Below, one piece after another: positions 61,654 through 64,000 of a stretch of 64,000 nucleotides of DNA. The position numbers and the translations under genes were made by a program. The DNA lies in contig CADCXA010000049.1 in NCBI GenBank assembly GCA_902806565.1, positions 62,001 to 126,000 of the forward strand. The letters are read 5' to 3'. Within the stretch, counting starts at the first letter, position 1, and each line of letters opens with the position of its first letter. The DNA is from Hypoxylon rubiginosum. Its lineage: Eukaryota > Ascomycota > Sordariomycetes > Xylariales > Hypoxylaceae. Under the pieces are notes generated by a model, which had not been told where the DNA came from, did not search any database, and saw only the letters and a list, made by a program, of their open reading frames with translations.

Positions 61654-63270
61654 CGATGGTTTCTCTTATTTGTACCCCGTTCCTTGGCCGGATTGCACTT
61701 ATGCTGTGCTCTTTAACGAAGTCATTTCGCAGTTCTGCGGTCCTGAGAGCGCAGCCTCGATTCTATGTTGGTTGGCTCAGTGATGCGCTTGCCAGGTAAC
61801 TGCCGACCGGGGGTCTTGTTTCTTCCCCGCCGTCGCTATTGTCGTTCCTGTTCATGTAGGCGACCCCGTAGGCTAGTCGCTGTGTATGTCGTCGGCCTTA
61901 TGTCAACGCGGCTGGATATTGCCCCGGGCGATCCTCAAGTTATGCAGAGGATTGACTGGTGAGTGTCTTCTCAGTAGTGGTATTACAGAGTAGAAAGAAA
62001 ACTGGCTTCGGCATTGTAAAAGAAATCAAGAAAAATGATGGAAAATAATATGCATTGCAGTATGATTGTTATATGAGATGGGGCAATGCGGTGGAGGTAG
62101 ATGTGTAAGAGATGATGGAGACCGAAATTAAAGGGGGAGCATGTCGATATTTATCTCCAACTATCACATCATCATGGGAATAGCAGCAAAGTCTCACAAC
62201 TAAGCTTAGGTGTTATTCCGTGCCCATCCCATCAATCTCGATGTCTTATGAACACAAACGACCTTTTCAGCAAATCAAAAAGATAGTATCGTGGCAGCCT
62301 CATTCCGAAGTGAGGGGAAAGGGAGACGGCATCGGGCATCGATGCAGATACAGCACCAACCCGTGTTTACAAATCGTAATGAAGCTGGAAGAAAAGTCAA
62401 TGGGAGAATAGTTGGTCAGTGTCGCTAAACATCACGCACTTCCCCAGCGTAGATTTGAGTCAACCAGGTAAATAGTTAGTTGGCAACAGTTGTCTTTGCC
62501 ACTGTGGTCCAAGGTCCACATGCAGCTCCTCTCCTCGTCGGTTCAGTGCCTAGAGCCCACAACTTGAGGCCTAACGGGAAGTTGCTTCGCCGTTGCAATG
62601 TGCAGAAGGTGGGAAGCCGAAGCTTGATTCAAATCCCCTCATTAACGAGGCGGTTTTTGATGTCGTTACCTGTTGGCCCCGTGGGCTGTCGTCATGTGGA
62701 TTATTAAGACAGAGGTGAGCATTGTAAGTGAGTGAGGTAACGGAGAGCTGCCTCCTGTACTGGCCTGCACGTTTGACCTCGAGATTCGGCAACATAGCAA
62801 GGCTAGGCAAGGAGAGATGACGAGAAACTGAACTAGACGTCTTTATTCAGTTGAGACTAGTATACCTATTTCTGTCAGGAAGCATTCATCCTGGCTAGGA
62901 AGCTCATTAGGGCATATGTATGTTGGTCAACTTAGTACATATCAGATGAGACAAGCTCAAGCCACAGCTGCAGCGCTGGTCCCAAATTCGGTATCTGCAC
63001 TCTGCCACAATGAGGGGATATACTTCTGAGCATCAAAGTGCATTGCCGGCGGTTCTCCGGGCTAGAGGATGTCATGGATACCTACATTGATGTCTTTCAA
63101 CCCGAACATGTTGGGCAGGGGAAGCTTTCTCCCTCGTTTACACGGGGCGAGGGCTTCCGTTGACAAATCTTGGACTCCACCGGACCTGGCGGTGAGCGGC
63201 TTCTTGAAAGTTCCGTCTGTTTGCGGATGGAAGCATGTTGATGCAAGTTGTTCTAACTTGACTCGCAATT
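61654..63270. other. Intergenic region
   Basis: About 1.6 kb in which I see no gene, repeat or RNA. The open frames are short and lack coding character. Confidence 0.5.
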
Positions 63271-63279
63271 GCATTCTTT

Positions 63280-63905
63280 AGTTGACAGCACGGGCGATGT
63301 CAAACTCATCACGCGAGGCAAGGCGGTAAAGCGGTTATCCAAGCGGCACGCCACTTTCCACGCATTCCGCCCCGTGCTTTGGGCGGAGTTCGGCGTCCGC
63401 GAGTCTCTCAACTGTGAAGCTATCCCGTGAGCAACTCGATGTCGTTAGGTAGGAGCTTCGCTATTGGCTGGACTACATGCACATATCACACGTGTTGCGT
63501 GTGGAGTCCTGCAAAAGGCTGCAAGGGTCCTTTCCCAGCTTCCTTAATAAGGGTTCGTTCTAAGTTGAGATTCCTCTCTCTCCTCCCCTTTCGGGAGAAA
63601 TCAGCGGGTTCGAAGGCAAGGAGGTCTAAACCGATGGACGCTCGCATGAAGTCTTTGCTAACAGGTCTCATCCTCGTACATGCGCCGGAGGATTTCGGAG
63701 AGTTGACCATTCGCTCGGTAGGTAGCCTGATAGGTCCTGGTAGGGTAGATCTAGATCGTGGGGGTTGGTTTCAAGCTTACCTAGCTAAGGTATCTAACAA
63801 ACACTACGACACCGCGAACGAGCTCACGCGACTCTTCCGTAAAGATCAAGAAAAAGCGGTCTAGCGGCTATGCCTTGAGGGATGGCTGCTATATGAAAGC
63901 GTTTG
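63280..63905 (+). pseudogene. Coding-like stretch broken by stops and frameshifts
   Basis: Several + strand pieces look like protein but are separated by stops: DVKLITRGKAVKRLSKRHAT (from about 63,296), SREQLDVVR followed by a TAG and then ELRYWLDYMHISHVLRVESC (about 63,420-63,530), and SNKHYDTANELTRLFRKDQE (about 63,796-63,855) followed by a TAG and more coding-like text. I take this as a decayed gene of unknown family. A gene with introns cannot be excluded because the window ends shortly after. Confidence 0.3.
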
Positions 63906-64000
63906 CTAACTTGATTTCAAGTGCTATCAAACAGTGCCCAGCTAGCTGCCGTCTTGCCGTCTTGCCATCTGATGTCTGACTGCCGGCCTCCACTAACCAT

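Noticed and set aside
62624..62640. tRNA B-box-like gattcaaatccc
   Set aside because: Upstream sequence does not fold as a tRNA by eye.

Overview
The window comes from a filamentous ascomycete (Pezizomycotina, probably Sordariomycetes; the class is an inference). The evidence is short spliceosomal introns (about 49-60 bp, GTRAGT-like donors and CAG/TAG acceptors), a Hook dynein adaptor, a WHI2-type BTB protein, a fungal NLR, and the contrast between a gene-bearing half of ordinary base composition and a very AT-rich half.

Bases 1 to about 30,030 form a gene-free block in which, by eye, roughly one base in ten is G or C. No open frame of 60 codons exists in it. It looks like transposon DNA destroyed by repeat-induced point mutation (RIP). 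Its architecture is still partly readable. One element (copy A, at least 1,946-6,453) recurs as copy B, which is split into 13,561-13,920 and about 22,715-26,880 by a nested LTR-retrotransposon-like element (13,921 to about 22,713). The two LTRs of that element align over about 373 bp at a constant offset of 8,417. Short tandem arrays and one GC-retaining inverted-repeat element (14,682-14,800) lie in the same block.

The genes from 30,125 on, in order, are: a ribokinase about 100 bp from the block edge; an orphan 500-aa protein with an N-myristoylation-like start; a convergent ankyrin protein; a small secreted-type I9 protease inhibitor; a Hook homologue with an open, possibly retained intron; a WHI2-like growth regulator; a zinc alcohol dehydrogenase; a PfkB sugar kinase convergent with a nucleotide-sugar dehydrogenase fused to a Nudix hydrolase; and an alpha/beta-hydrolase-NB-ARC-TPR NLR. 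From 58.6 kb to the end I see only decayed coding-like stretches and non-coding DNA.

The most interesting locus is 50,760-58,569. Two intronless carbohydrate genes, including the unusual dehydrogenase-Nudix fusion, sit tail to tail with 129 bp between them. The fusion shares a 1.1-kb divergent spacer with the NLR. A joint role in nucleotide-sugar metabolism, and any link to the NLR, are inferences.
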